A DNA stretch of 32,130 bases from Candidatus Kapaibacterium sp. (GTDB taxonomy: Bacteria; Bacteroidota; Ignavibacteria; Kapaibacteriales; Kapaibacteriaceae), in assembly GCA_018882895.1 (NCBI GenBank), contig VERF01000027.1:1-32130 (forward strand). Reading direction: 5' to 3'. Below are positions 14,103 through 23,271 of the stretch, in pieces (within the stretch, counting starts at the first letter, position 1; every line of letters starts with the position of its first letter). Under the pieces are notes generated by a model. The model saw nothing but the letters and a program-made list of their open reading frames with translations. It made no database searches and was not told the origin of the DNA. A program made the position numbers and the translations under genes.

Positions 14103-15473
14103 ATGATCTTCAGAAGTGTCGACCCGGCAACGCAAAAGATTGTTGCAGAGTTCACAGCACATTCCTCGGAGGATGTCTCGCGCGCGATTTCCGCATGCTC
14201 ACAGGCACAGACCCACTGGGCTGCGCTTCCACTGGCAGAGCGGATCGCAGCCGTCAACCGCCTGGCAGAAAGGCTCGAGGAACATCGCTTGAAGGGGGCT
14301 CGCATCGTCACTGAGGAGATGGGCAAGCCCCTTGCTCAGTCGCGCGCAGAGGTCGACAAATGTGCGGGAGTGTGCCGAACCATGGCGTCGATCGCGCCGG
14401 ATGTATTGGCTGACGAGATCGTCGACGCAGGGTTTCGGCGTAGCCGTGTGACGTATGAGCCGCTTGGTATCATTCTGTCGATCATGCCATGGAACTTCCC
14501 GCTGTGGCAGTTCTTTCGCTTTGCTGCACCGGCATTGATCGCCGGCAACGGTATTCTACTGAAACATGCACCCACGACGATGGGGTCGGCACTCTTTGCC
14601 GAGGAGCTCTGCCGCGAGGCCGGACTGCCGCACGGTTTGGTGTCGGCCCTGCTGATCGATGTGCCGCAAGTAGAAGCGGTCATCGCCCATCCGGCAGTTG
14701 CGGCGGTGACATTCACCGGGTCGACCCGTGCAGGTCGTAGCGTGGCGCAGATCGCCGGACGCTGCATCAAGCCCGCGGTCCTGGAACTTGGTGGAAGTGA
14801 TGCCTATATCGTGCTGGAGGATGCCGACCTCGATGTGGCCGTCGAGGCATGCGTTGCGGGCCGTCTGCTCAATGCCGGACAGTCCTGCATTGGCGCAAAG
14901 CGATACCTCGTCCACCGAAGCCGTCATGATGAATTTGTCGAGCGCGTAGCCCGCCGTTTCGATGCGGCCGTCGTGGGTTCGCCCATCGATGCGTCAACCG
15001 AGGTCGGCCCGATCGCTCGGGAAGATCTTCGCGATACATTGCTCGATCAGGTGCGGCTGGCTCTGGAACATGGTGCTCGATGCGTCACGAGCAGGACGCT
15101 TGACGATGTTCCGGCAGGGGGCTGGTACGTCCCACCCATGCTGCTATGCGACGTCGAACCATCAAATCCAGCCTTCCGCCAGGAGCTGTTCGGTCCGGTA
15201 GCAACCGTAACGATGTTCGATAGCGACACAGAGGCCATTGCCCTTGCCAACGACACGGAGTACGGTCTGGGCAATGCCGTCTTCAGTCACGACCTTCAGC
15301 GAGCTCAGGAAATAGCCAAAGCACTCCGCAGCGGGACGGTCTTCATCAACGACTTCGTCAGGAGTCACGCCGCCCTGCCCTTTGGAGGCGTCAAAGCTTC
15401 GGGCTATGGACGTGAACTTGGCAGATGGGGAATGCTGGAGTTCGTGAACGTAAAGAACATTACGATCGGCTGA
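14103..15473 (+). CDS. NAD(P)-dependent succinate-semialdehyde dehydrogenase (Sad/YneI-like)
   Basis: Oxidises an aldehyde, probably succinate semialdehyde, to the acid. The 456-residue protein shows the class 3-type aldehyde dehydrogenase residues Asn131 in MPWNFP, Lys154 in LLKHA, FTGSTRAG (204-211), Glu228 in LELGGSD, and the nucleophile Cys262 in NAGQSCIGAKR, with FGGVKASGYGRELG near the end. The NAGQSC...KR form is typical of the YneI/Sad group. The ATG at 14103 was chosen by homology; the frame is open back to 13356 only as the antisense of terC. It diverges from terC, and its 3' end overlaps the convergent CNNM gene by 14 bp. Confidence 0.92.
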   Translation: MIFRSVDPATQKIVAEFTAHSSEDVSRAISACSQAQTHWAALPLAERIAAVNRLAERLEEHRLKGARIVTEEMGKPLAQSRAEVDKCAGVCRTMASIAPDVLADEIVDAGFRRSRVTYEPLGIILSIMPWNFPLWQFFRFAAPALIAGNGILLKHAPTTMGSALFAEELCREAGLPHGLVSALLIDVPQVEAVIAHPAVAAVTFTGSTRAGRSVAQIAGRCIKPAVLELGGSDAYIVLEDADLDVAVEACVAGRLLNAGQSCIGAKRYLVHRSRHDEFVERVARRFDAAVVGSPIDASTEVGPIAREDLRDTLLDQVRLALEHGARCVTSRTLDDVPAGGWYVPPMLLCDVEPSNPAFRQELFGPVATVTMFDSDTEAIALANDTEYGLGNAVFSHDLQRAQEIAKALRSGTVFINDFVRSHAALPFGGVKASGYGRELGRWGMLEFVNVKNITIG

Positions 15474-16497
15474 TGCGGGCAACGCGCGCGTCCCGGCGCT
15501 GTTTGGCCAGCGCGCGCAGGTCTACAACGTGGTCGGCCTCGTCAACGATCTCCGCACCGAGCATGGTCTCGAGAACGTCCTCCATGGTGATGATGCCCTC
15601 AACGCCGCCGTGCTCGTCCACGACCATGAAGACGTGCTGGCGCTTTTGCAGAAACTGCTCCAGGGCATGATCAAGCGTGATGTTCTCAGGGATGAATCCG
15701 ATGTCGCGCTTCAACCGTCCGAGCTCCACCGTGTGACGTCCGGCCAGCGCCGCGCGCAGGATGTCCTTGGTCATGACGTAGCCCGAAACCGAATCAAGGT
15801 CGGCATCATCGTGCACAGGCAACCGCGAGAACATCTGAAGCTCAGGATGCTTGATGGCCTCACCAACGGTGAGTTCGCTCGTGAGTGCCGAAACGACCAT
15901 TCGCGGCGTCATCACGTCGCCAACCTCGATGCTGCTCAGCTGCATGATATTGGTCATGATACGATACTCGCCCGGATCCAGAGCTCCTTCCTCGCGGGCC
16001 GTCTCTACCAGGGCCTCGAGTTCTTCACGGGCCTCCTCCTCTTCCTCCTCCTGCGTGCGGGGCTTGGTGAGCGTCATCAGCAGGCGATGCACAAGAAGCA
16101 TCGGAGTTGCCAGAGCGGTGATGACGGCAAGAGAAGCACTGGCGAAACGCAGCAGATGCTCGGCGGAGCGTTCCCCGATTGTGCAGGAAAAGACCTTCAC
16201 AAGGGCGAGCCCCGTTGCCAGAAGGGTAAGGTCGATGGCAAGGCGCTGACCATCTCCGATGGTCGTCATCACAACGCCGGCAACGGCCAGGATCTGGAAG
16301 ATCACGTCGACAACGCTGATCGCAAGTCGTGCCTCACTGGGCTCATCCAAGGCACGCTTGAGTCGACGCCCCACCGATGAACCCTCGTCGGCCATCGTCC
16401 CCACAACCGAAATGGGAAGATTGGCCAACACCGCCGCCACCAGTTCGAGGTAGCCGCTGATGATGACCGATATGGTCAACAGAGCTACGTCCATCAC
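15460..16497 (-). CDS. CNNM/CBS-domain membrane protein (hemolysin C-like), lacking the CorC domain
   Basis: A 345-residue membrane protein. The N-terminal 145 residues hold three or four hydrophobic segments of the CNNM (DUF21) type, followed by an unusual acidic run of six Glu (about 151-156). Then come the typical linker (EYRIMTNIMQLSSIEVGDVM) and a pair of CBS domains (MTPRMVV ... VVDEHGGVEGIITMEDVLE). Such proteins are implicated in magnesium or other cation transport. The C-terminal CorC_HlyC domain found in most relatives of about 430 residues is missing. Its ATG overlaps the lipoprotein stop by 4 bp. Confidence 0.9.
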   Translation of the reverse strand: MMDVALLTISVIISGYLELVAAVLANLPISVVGTMADEGSSVGRRLKRALDEPSEARLAISVVDVIFQILAVAGVVMTTIGDGQRLAIDLTLLATGLALVKVFSCTIGERSAEHLLRFASASLAVITALATPMLLVHRLLMTLTKPRTQEEEEEEAREELEALVETAREEGALDPGEYRIMTNIMQLSSIEVGDVMTPRMVVSALTSELTVGEAIKHPELQMFSRLPVHDDADLDSVSGYVMTKDILRAALAGRHTVELGRLKRDIGFIPENITLDHALEQFLQKRQHVFMVVDEHGGVEGIITMEDVLETMLGAEIVDEADHVVDLRALAKQRRDARVARISRS

Positions 16498-17105
16498 CGC
16501 GAGCGGAACTCGGTGTTGACGATCCGGATGGGGCTTGGGGACTTCATGACGCCAAAGGGCGTCCCGACAACGGGAGTGGCTTCTACCATCAGCTTGGTGG
16601 GCTGAGAGTTTACTCCTCCGATGGAGAGCGCAAGGGCAACAAGCTCTTCGTATCCCTTATCGGTGATGACCTTGGTTAGATCGACCTCGATCTCAAGCGG
16701 GAAGGGGGCTGATGTCTGCCCGCCCGGAATGCCAACCTCCTTGCGAATCGCTCCGCTGATCGTTGGTTTGTCATCAATATAGAGCTGCCAAGGAAGCTCC
16801 TTCAGCGTTAGGTCGGCAGGCTTGCCTCCGCCACCTCCATCGTTGGGGTTGCGGGCCTCGACGTACACGGTGAAAGTGGTGGTGAGCTGCTTCGAGCGAA
16901 ACGCCGACAGGAGCTTAACGGCATCCATTGCCGACACGTCAGAGATGGAGCGCATACGGGACACGTCGACGCCGACGATGCGCATGTTCTCGACGCGTAC
17001 GATGCGGAACTGCATGTCTTTGAGCGACATCAGCGAGTTGGCCATCTGGCGCACGCTGGCACAGGAGGTCAGAAGTACAAGGGCAAAAACAACGAGGGTG
17101 CGCAT
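16494..17105 (-). CDS. LEA14-like (WHy domain) lipoprotein
   Basis: A 203-residue protein with a short signal sequence and lipobox LTSC (about residues 12-15). The rest looks like the late-embryogenesis-abundant type 2 / water-stress fold: VENMRIVGVDVS..., a long middle strand region (FTVYVEARNPN), then GGQTSAPFPLEIEVDL. Proteins of this kind are common as outer-membrane or periplasmic lipoproteins in Bacteroidetes, without a defined role. It starts 9 bp after the crtI stop and overlaps the CNNM gene by 4 bp, so it belongs to the same operon. Confidence 0.75.
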   Translation of the reverse strand: MRTLVVFALVLLTSCASVRQMANSLMSLKDMQFRIVRVENMRIVGVDVSRMRSISDVSAMDAVKLLSAFRSKQLTTTFTVYVEARNPNDGGGGGKPADLTLKELPWQLYIDDKPTISGAIRKEVGIPGGQTSAPFPLEIEVDLTKVITDKGYEELVALALSIGGVNSQPTKLMVEATPVVGTPFGVMKSPSPIRIVNTEFRSR

Positions 17106-17114
17106 GGTGATCGA

Positions 17115-18602
17115 CTACGATTGTGAGAATGTGGTGAGAATCTGATTCGCCGCGATCATGCCGCTGGTGGCCACAAGAGGAATGCCTCCACCCGGGTGCG
17201 AACTGCCGCCAACATACCAAAGATTTTGGACGTCTCGCGAGCGCTGGCGTGGACGAAGAAAGGCGCTCCATGGTGTGTTCGATGAGGCCCCATAGAGCGA
17301 TCCGCGATCGGTAGACCACTGGCGCGCCATGGTGTCCGGAGTGCGCACTCCCATTGCGTGAATGTGAGGTCGAAGTCCGAACGCCTCCATTCTGCGCAGC
17401 ACGGTCTCGGCACGTTCGTGTTCTCGCCCCCTCCATGCAGACTTTTCTGTCAGACCATCGGTAGCGCCAATGCCGTTTGCCGGAGCATTCACAAGCACGA
17501 ACCAGTTCTCCTTGCCCTCGGCCGCAAGCGAAGGGTCGGCCATGCACGACCGAGAGATGTAGACAGTCGCCCCGGCATCGGGATGATCCGAATGGCGAAT
17601 AGCCTCGAACTCGGCCCGGTAGTTGTCACTGAAGAGGATCGTATGCTGCGTCATGCCTCGTTCAACCCGGTCGGTGCTGATGTGCATCACCAGTCCACTG
17701 CATGATGGGTCGGCAGGGGGCTTGGCAGGCAACCCGAGCAGCTGATGTCGGGTCACCCATACGTCGGCATTGGATACAACGTGGTCCGCATCAATGCGCT
17801 CACCCGAACGCAGCTCGAGTCCGCAGACGCGTCTGTTGCGTGTGAGAATCTTCTTCACGCCCGTTTCAAGATGAACCCGCACGCCGACCTCTTCGGCCAG
17901 ACGGTGCAATCCATCGGCGATGGCATGCATGCCCCCTTGCGGATACCAGGCGCCGAAGCCGATCTCCACCCAGGGGATGACCATCAGTGTGGCGGGTGCA
18001 CGGAACGGAGTTGAGCCGTTGTAGGTGGCGAATCGGTCGAACAGCTGCACAAGGCGCGGATCCGAGAAGTACGACGCGTTGTGAGCATGCAACGTCGAGA
18101 ACGGTCGCAGTTTCGGAAGCGAGGGAAGAAGCGGAAGATTGCGTCGTTTGATCAGTTCCGCGAGCCCGTCGAAGCTGCCGAAGATGAAGACGTCCTTGGT
18201 CAGCTCGTAGACCTTTCGTGCATGCTCAAGGTAGCGACGTGCCGCCTGGCCCTGACCCGGGGAGAAGCGTTCGATGGCGTCTATGACGTCGTCGGGAGCA
18301 AACGGAAGGTCAAGCCTTGCGCCATCTGTCCACCGATACTGACAGGCCGGGTCGACACGTTTGAGTGTGATGTACTCTTCACGTCGGGCACCAACGGATG
18401 CGAACACCTCGTCAAGCACAAAAGGCATCGTCACCAATGTCGGGCCGGTCTCAAATGTGCTTCCATCGAGGACAACGCGGTTGAGCTTGCCTCCAAGGCG
18501 TTGACCCTGTTCGAAGAGATCCACGCGATGGCCGGCTGCAGCCAGTCGTATGGCCGCCACCAGTCCGCCGATCCCACCTCCGATGACGCCTATGCGGCCC
18601 AT
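17115..18602 (-). CDS. Phytoene desaturase (CrtI)-type FAD oxidoreductase
   Basis: A 495-residue FAD enzyme of the carotenoid desaturase/isomerase family. The FAD-binding GVIGGGIGGLVAA is at residues 5-17, followed by the GGKLNR segment; later motifs are TYNGSTPFRAPATL, WYPQGGMHAIADGL, and the C-terminal NLWYVGGSSHPGGGIPLV that is characteristic of CrtI. It probably inserts double bonds in phytoene or a related carotenoid; which one is not clear. No phytoene synthase (crtB) is in the window. The ATG at 18602 is separated from the bshC stop by one base; the frame is open further upstream only as part of bshC. Confidence 0.9.
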   Translation of the reverse strand: MGRIGVIGGGIGGLVAAIRLAAAGHRVDLFEQGQRLGGKLNRVVLDGSTFETGPTLVTMPFVLDEVFASVGARREEYITLKRVDPACQYRWTDGARLDLPFAPDDVIDAIERFSPGQGQAARRYLEHARKVYELTKDVFIFGSFDGLAELIKRRNLPLLPSLPKLRPFSTLHAHNASYFSDPRLVQLFDRFATYNGSTPFRAPATLMVIPWVEIGFGAWYPQGGMHAIADGLHRLAEEVGVRVHLETGVKKILTRNRRVCGLELRSGERIDADHVVSNADVWVTRHQLLGLPAKPPADPSCSGLVMHISTDRVERGMTQHTILFSDNYRAEFEAIRHSDHPDAGATVYISRSCMADPSLAAEGKENWFVLVNAPANGIGATDGLTEKSAWRGREHERAETVLRRMEAFGLRPHIHAMGVRTPDTMARQWSTDRGSLYGASSNTPWSAFLRPRQRSRDVQNLWYVGGSSHPGGGIPLVATSGMIAANQILTTFSQS

Positions 18603-18603
18603 G

Positions 18604-20178
18604 TCAGTCCGGGGTTTGCTCAGACGGAATGTCGATGAGCACATGGTGTCCGAGGCCAACGGCATCAAACACGTCAAGGGCCGTGCAAAGCGCCTCAACG
18701 CCGATCTGAGATTCCCATGTGGCCAGTGAAAACACCCGCTCCTGCAATGTGTCATTGGGCATGAGGGCGGAATGAATCGTTCGGGCCCTGTCGAGCGTGG
18801 CCGTATTACGCTTCTTGATGGCCGACCTGATCTTGCCCTCAAGCGCATCAAGGGCTGCACGAATACCGCTGCGCTGCGCAGCCACCGTGGGCACAAGCGT
18901 TACGTCTGTTCGTTCGGCGGCCTCATGGTAGGGGGCCAGCAGCCGATCGACCTCCGCATCCTTGGCCTGCGCATCGGGGAACATGTCCTGCGTCAGCTGC
19001 ATCGCAAGTTCACGTTCAATCGTCGACCATGACCGCAGGAAGTTGGCCGGCACCGTGTCGGCCTTGGCCACAAGGCGCGCGATCTTCGGCGTCAAAAGCG
19101 TGGCACCGTGACGAAGCATCGGCACCGGCATCTCGATGCCGCATGCCGCATAGGCTTCGCATAGTTGCGCGTGGTAGGCCAGCTCGGCTGCACCAAGCAC
19201 GCTGCCAACCGTTGGAAGAATTGCATCCTGCACAAGGGGGCGCGTGAGCACCGATGGGCTGAACTGAGCCACGGCATTACGCGCGCGCTCTGCGAGTCCG
19301 GCCTCGAGCGCATCCGGACGTCGGCGGCCGGAAGCATCGATGACAAAGAACCCAAAGTCGGCAGGCTTTGCCTGCACCGAAAGCCCCATGTCAAGACATC
19401 GCTGTGAGCCCTCCTGAAGGGCCTTTGTGATGGCGAGCTCTTCGACCTCGCGCATCACAAGCGGGGCATGCATGCCAGACTCAATGATGTGGCTGGCACG
19501 CACAACGAGTACGCCCCAGCGTTGCAGGTAGGGGGCAAGCATCATCAGAAAGGCATCGCCCCATGACGTCTCGGGAGCCCATGCATCAAGCACGCGTGTG
19601 CGGGTCGACTCAGCATAGCGTCCGCGTAGCATGGCCGCGGCGTCGGCAACGCTGGCATGCATTGCCGAATCAACACGGCGCATGCTCACCGGCATGCGCG
19701 GGTCTGCGCCATCCCAGGTGGTGATCGTCGAGGGCAGGCCGTCTGCACCGGGCAACAGCACCTGTGAGGCCTCGGCCGCATCATGATCGTTGTCTTCCAT
19801 CCAGAACACCGGCACGGCTTCAACGCCAAGGGATGCCTTGATAAGCCGACATTCGGCAACGGCCGAGCGGATCTTGTAGAGTGTGTACATGGGACCGCCC
19901 ATCATGCCGATCTGTTGGCCCGTGGCCACAACGACGCTTTCGGGTGATCCCAGAAGGTCCAATGAAGCGAGCTGCCGATCGGAGGCCATCATCGGTGCCA
20001 TGGACTGCTCGGCGAGCTGGCGAAGGCGAGAACGCGAAGCCCCTTGCCAAGAGCGCTTGCGGCAGAACTCCAACGTGATGGTGCGATTGGGAAATCGACT
20101 CGAGATCGGCTCCCTGCCGGCGATGAAGTCGCGAGCGACGGAGTTCGTACCGATGACCTCGTGATCGATGAGCTTCAT
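18604..20178 (-). CDS. bshC: Bacillithiol biosynthesis cysteine-adding enzyme
   Basis: Catalyses the last step of bacillithiol synthesis, joining cysteine to GlcN-malate. The 524-residue length and motifs match BshC: VVATGQQIGMMGGPMYTLYK (about 82-101), VPVFWMEDNDHDAAEAS, GSVLGAAELAYHAQL, and the extended C-terminal coiled-coil region. It starts within the stop of the amidohydrolase gene (4-bp overlap) and ends one base before crtI. bshA and bshB are not in the window. Presence of BshC implies a bacillithiol or N-methyl-bacillithiol redox system, as known in Bacteroidetes and Chlorobi. Confidence 0.95.
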   Translation of the reverse strand: MKLIDHEVIGTNSVARDFIAGREPISSRFPNRTITLEFCRKRSWQGASRSRLRQLAEQSMAPMMASDRQLASLDLLGSPESVVVATGQQIGMMGGPMYTLYKIRSAVAECRLIKASLGVEAVPVFWMEDNDHDAAEASQVLLPGADGLPSTITTWDGADPRMPVSMRRVDSAMHASVADAAAMLRGRYAESTRTRVLDAWAPETSWGDAFLMMLAPYLQRWGVLVVRASHIIESGMHAPLVMREVEELAITKALQEGSQRCLDMGLSVQAKPADFGFFVIDASGRRRPDALEAGLAERARNAVAQFSPSVLTRPLVQDAILPTVGSVLGAAELAYHAQLCEAYAACGIEMPVPMLRHGATLLTPKIARLVAKADTVPANFLRSWSTIERELAMQLTQDMFPDAQAKDAEVDRLLAPYHEAAERTDVTLVPTVAAQRSGIRAALDALEGKIRSAIKKRNTATLDRARTIHSALMPNDTLQERVFSLATWESQIGVEALCTALDVFDAVGLGHHVLIDIPSEQTPD

Positions 20179-23100
20179 CGGTCAGTGCCGTAGCCGGCCA
20201 CCTCATCACCCTCGGTGTCGCAGTGGTACTCTTGACGTGGGCCACGTCCGGCCGAGGATGAAGAAGCCCCCTGACCAATGGCAATGATGGCCTCCTGCTC
20301 GAGGAAAGCACGCAGCTCAGCATCGCGCTGACGAAGCTTTGCATCCACATCACGGGCGAAGTACTGACGTCCGTCCACGAACGTGCGCTCCACGCGTGAC
20401 ATGTTCGACAGGGGATTGCCGGACCAAACGACCACGTCGGCGTCCTTACCCACTTCGATGCTTCCCAGACGGTTTTCAATGGCCATCTGCTTGGCGGCAT
20501 TGATGGTGACGAACTTCATGGCATCCTCTTCCGAGATGCCGCCGTACTTGACGCTTTTGGCTGCTTCCTGATTCAGGCGGCGAGCCATCTCGGCATCGTC
20601 CGAATTGATCGACACCATAACGCCCTGTTCGTGCATGATGGCCGGACTTTCCGGAATGGCATCATAGACCTCGAACTTGTACGCCCACCAGTCGGCGAAG
20701 GACGAAGCGCGAGCACCATGCTTGGCCATCTCTTTGGCGACCTTGTAGCCCTCGAGGATGTGTGTGAACGTATGCACACGGAAGCCGAACTCTTCGGCCA
20801 GGCGCATGAGCATGAGGATCTCGCTCTGGACGTACGAGTGGCAGTGGATGTTGCGCTTGCCGTTGACGATCTCCACGAGCGCATCCAGCTGCAGGTCCCG
20901 CCGTACGGGCTTGGTTGGATCACCGGCACGCATGTCGCGCTCGTATTCTTTGGCCGTCCGGAACGCATCACGCATGATCTCTTCGACACCCATGCGCGAC
21001 TGCGGGTAGCGCACCGTGTAACGGTCGCCCCAGTTGGCCTGCTTGACGTTCTCGCCGAGCGCGAACTTTACCGTCGGCACGGCACCCTCAACCTTGAGGT
21101 CCTCGGCGTCGGCACCCCAGCGTGTCTTGATGTACTGCAGCTGGCCGCCCATAGGGTTTGCCGATCCGTGCAGCAGATGCGTCGAGGTCACACCGCCGGA
21201 GAGTTGACGATAGATGTTTACGTCGTCGGGGTGCACCACGTCACCGATGCGCACTTCCGTGGTGACGGCATGCGTGCCTTCGTTCACGCCGCGCGTGATG
21301 GCAATGTGGGAGTGCTCATCGATGATTCCCGGCGACACATGCATACCCGTGCAGTCGATCGTCGAGTCGGCGGTGAGCCCCTTACCGACAGCTGCGATCT
21401 TCCCATCGCGAAGCAGCACATCGGTACTGTCGAGAATACCGTTCGGACCCGACGTCCAGACACGTGCGTTCTTGAGCACCACGCTCAGCTGAGCCGGACG
21501 TGAGGCAAGCCCGAATGGGCCGAAGGGGAGCACTGACGGAAGGGGGCGACGCGCCCGCGTCACCGCCGGAGTGCTCTTGGACGGGGATGTGCGAAGCACG
21601 GAGTCACGCCGCAACACAAACGGCACCGTTACACCATTTGGCTGCACCAGATCGCCGCTCATCATCACACTGTCGGCAGATGCGAATCCTCGAAGCGTGC
21701 CAACAAGGCCGAGCGTGTCGGTTGTGATCGTCAGTGACACGCGGCGACCTTGAAGAGAAAATGTTGACGCAACGCTGACCGTATCGCGCATGGTCTCGAT
21801 CGATGGAGACTCGGCCGAGCCCGTGATGGAAACACGAAGTGGTCGGGCCGATGGCAGTGCCGACGACGAAAGCGTCCAATGTCCACGAGTATCAACCTCG
21901 GCATGGTGCTGCTGGATGCTCTCGGCACCTGCAACGACCACGCTGTGAAGGTCACTACCGGCATCGAAGATCGGCTTTGACATCACAACGAAGTTGGCAT
22001 AGTAGCCACGTTCGATCTTGCCCGTGCGATCACCGATCCCGGCAATGCGTGCCGGCTCGGTGGTCATGGCGGCCAAGGCAACGTCAGGTCGCAGGCCACG
22101 CTGCACGCACTCGCGCACGCGGGCGAGGTAGGCCGAGCGGTCCTTGAGTCCACTCGTGGTGAAGCAAAAGCGCACTCCGATCGAATCGAGCAGCCGCGCA
22201 TTGTCGGCTGCCCAATACCAGTTCATCAGATCCTCGAGTCCGATCTCGTGGGCTGAGACGGCATCGCGCACGTCGGGGACTTTCGGGAACTCCAACGGCA
22301 GGATCATTTCCGGGCGAATGCGGGCAACCATCGGCAGCCTGCGAAACTCCGTTCCGGTGCCCTTGACGAGTATCTGAAGCGAGAACTCTTTGGCGATACG
22401 GTCCCAACGGCCGATGTCGTTCTCATCGAGACATTCGGCCACGAAGGTTGCCTTGGATGTGACGGCACTGCGGAGTGCTTCGAGTGAGTGGTTGAACTCC
22501 GGTGGACGTTGTGATGAGCCCCTTGCCGCAGCCGCGTGGGCGCGGCCATACCAGTCGGCATCATACAGGGCCTGACGCACCAGAGCGATCGAGCCCATCT
22601 GTGAGGACGGGTATGGCGTCTTGCTCGAACCCTTGGTGAATGACAGCGCCTGATAGACACCGTCGTTGATGATGGTCTGAGATGCCGTTCCGTGGCGGAT
22701 GATCACTGCAGCGGCACTGCCGCGAAAGATCCCGTCGTTCGAGACCGTTGCGGCGGCACCAAATCCGATGTTCTGCCATTGCTTTGCCGCTTCTGCCGAG
22801 ATCGAAAGCGCATCCGATGCCTTCCGCTCCGGACGCACGGCCTGGTTCCAGTAGTGAGCCCCCTGCTGTGAAGGCGTCACCGGATCGCCGTCTTCTCCCC
22901 AGTCCGATCCGCCGGCCTGTGACCCCATGTCCTTGCCAAGCGACGAGACAGGCAGGAATGGCTCAACAAAGCCGGCATAGACCCACGCGCCGCGCAGATC
23001 ACGCACCTGTGCTCCGGCAGGAATGGCCAGGTTACGTCCCACGTCCTGAATGCGCTCGCCACGCACGATGATGACAGCCGAATCGATCTTCGATCCGGGG

Positions 23101-23237
23101 GCGGGAACGACCGTGCAATTGACGTAGGCAACTACCGCGATGCGCTTGTCACGCAGGCCCTCAACGGCAGTTGTGGACACTTGTGCCGTGGCAATGGATG
23201 CCGACACGGCGAGCAGGAGAAACAGGGTACGAATCAT
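20175..23237 (-). CDS. Exported tandem amidohydrolase (two imidazolonepropionase-like halves)
   Basis: A 1020-residue protein with a signal peptide (about 1-18). It contains two amidohydrolase-superfamily halves. The first (about 30-480) has the barrel frame but reads GAWVYAGFVEPF where family members have a His-x-His metal site, so it is probably not catalytic. The second (about 595-990) keeps it: GIIDEHSHIAI (His642 and His644), IHCHSY, HTFTHILEG and SINSDDAE. The tail after about 995 is low in complexity. Secreted enzymes of this layout in Bacteroidetes are annotated as amidohydrolases or peptidases; the substrate is unknown. TACTTTTG lies 5 nt before the ATG, and bshC overlaps its stop by 4 bp. 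Confidence 0.88.
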   Translation of the reverse strand: MIRTLFLLLAVSASIATAQVSTTAVEGLRDKRIAVVAYVNCTVVPAPGSKIDSAVIIVRGERIQDVGRNLAIPAGAQVRDLRGAWVYAGFVEPFLPVSSLGKDMGSQAGGSDWGEDGDPVTPSQQGAHYWNQAVRPERKASDALSISAEAAKQWQNIGFGAAATVSNDGIFRGSAAAVIIRHGTASQTIINDGVYQALSFTKGSSKTPYPSSQMGSIALVRQALYDADWYGRAHAAAARGSSQRPPEFNHSLEALRSAVTSKATFVAECLDENDIGRWDRIAKEFSLQILVKGTGTEFRRLPMVARIRPEMILPLEFPKVPDVRDAVSAHEIGLEDLMNWYWAADNARLLDSIGVRFCFTTSGLKDRSAYLARVRECVQRGLRPDVALAAMTTEPARIAGIGDRTGKIERGYYANFVVMSKPIFDAGSDLHSVVVAGAESIQQHHAEVDTRGHWTLSSSALPSARPLRVSITGSAESPSIETMRDTVSVASTFSLQGRRVSLTITTDTLGLVGTLRGFASADSVMMSGDLVQPNGVTVPFVLRRDSVLRTSPSKSTPAVTRARRPLPSVLPFGPFGLASRPAQLSVVLKNARVWTSGPNGILDSTDVLLRDGKIAAVGKGLTADSTIDCTGMHVSPGIIDEHSHIAITRGVNEGTHAVTTEVRIGDVVHPDDVNIYRQLSGGVTSTHLLHGSANPMGGQLQYIKTRWGADAEDLKVEGAVPTVKFALGENVKQANWGDRYTVRYPQSRMGVEEIMRDAFRTAKEYERDMRAGDPTKPVRRDLQLDALVEIVNGKRNIHCHSYVQSEILMLMRLAEEFGFRVHTFTHILEGYKVAKEMAKHGARASSFADWWAYKFEVYDAIPESPAIMHEQGVMVSINSDDAEMARRLNQEAAKSVKYGGISEEDAMKFVTINAAKQMAIENRLGSIEVGKDADVVVWSGNPLSNMSRVERTFVDGRQYFARDVDAKLRQRDAELRAFLEQEAIIAIGQGASSSSAGRGPRQEYHCDTEGDEVAGYGTDR

Positions 23238-23242
23238 GACGG

Positions 23243-23250
23243 CAAAAGTA
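23243..23250 (-). promoter_or_regulatory. -7 element (TAnnTTTG) of the amidohydrolase-bshC-crtI operon
   Basis: TACTTTTG on the minus strand is an exact match ending 5 nt before the ATG at 23237. It is the best candidate for the promoter of the five-gene operon running to 15460. Confidence 0.55.
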
Positions 23251-23271
23251 GCTAGGAGAAAGGCGATGATG

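Noticed and set aside
20631-21503. A 290-codon plus-strand frame inside the amidohydrolase
   Set aside because: Rich in His and Arg with no recognisable domain; it is the shadow of the catalytic half of the amidohydrolase.
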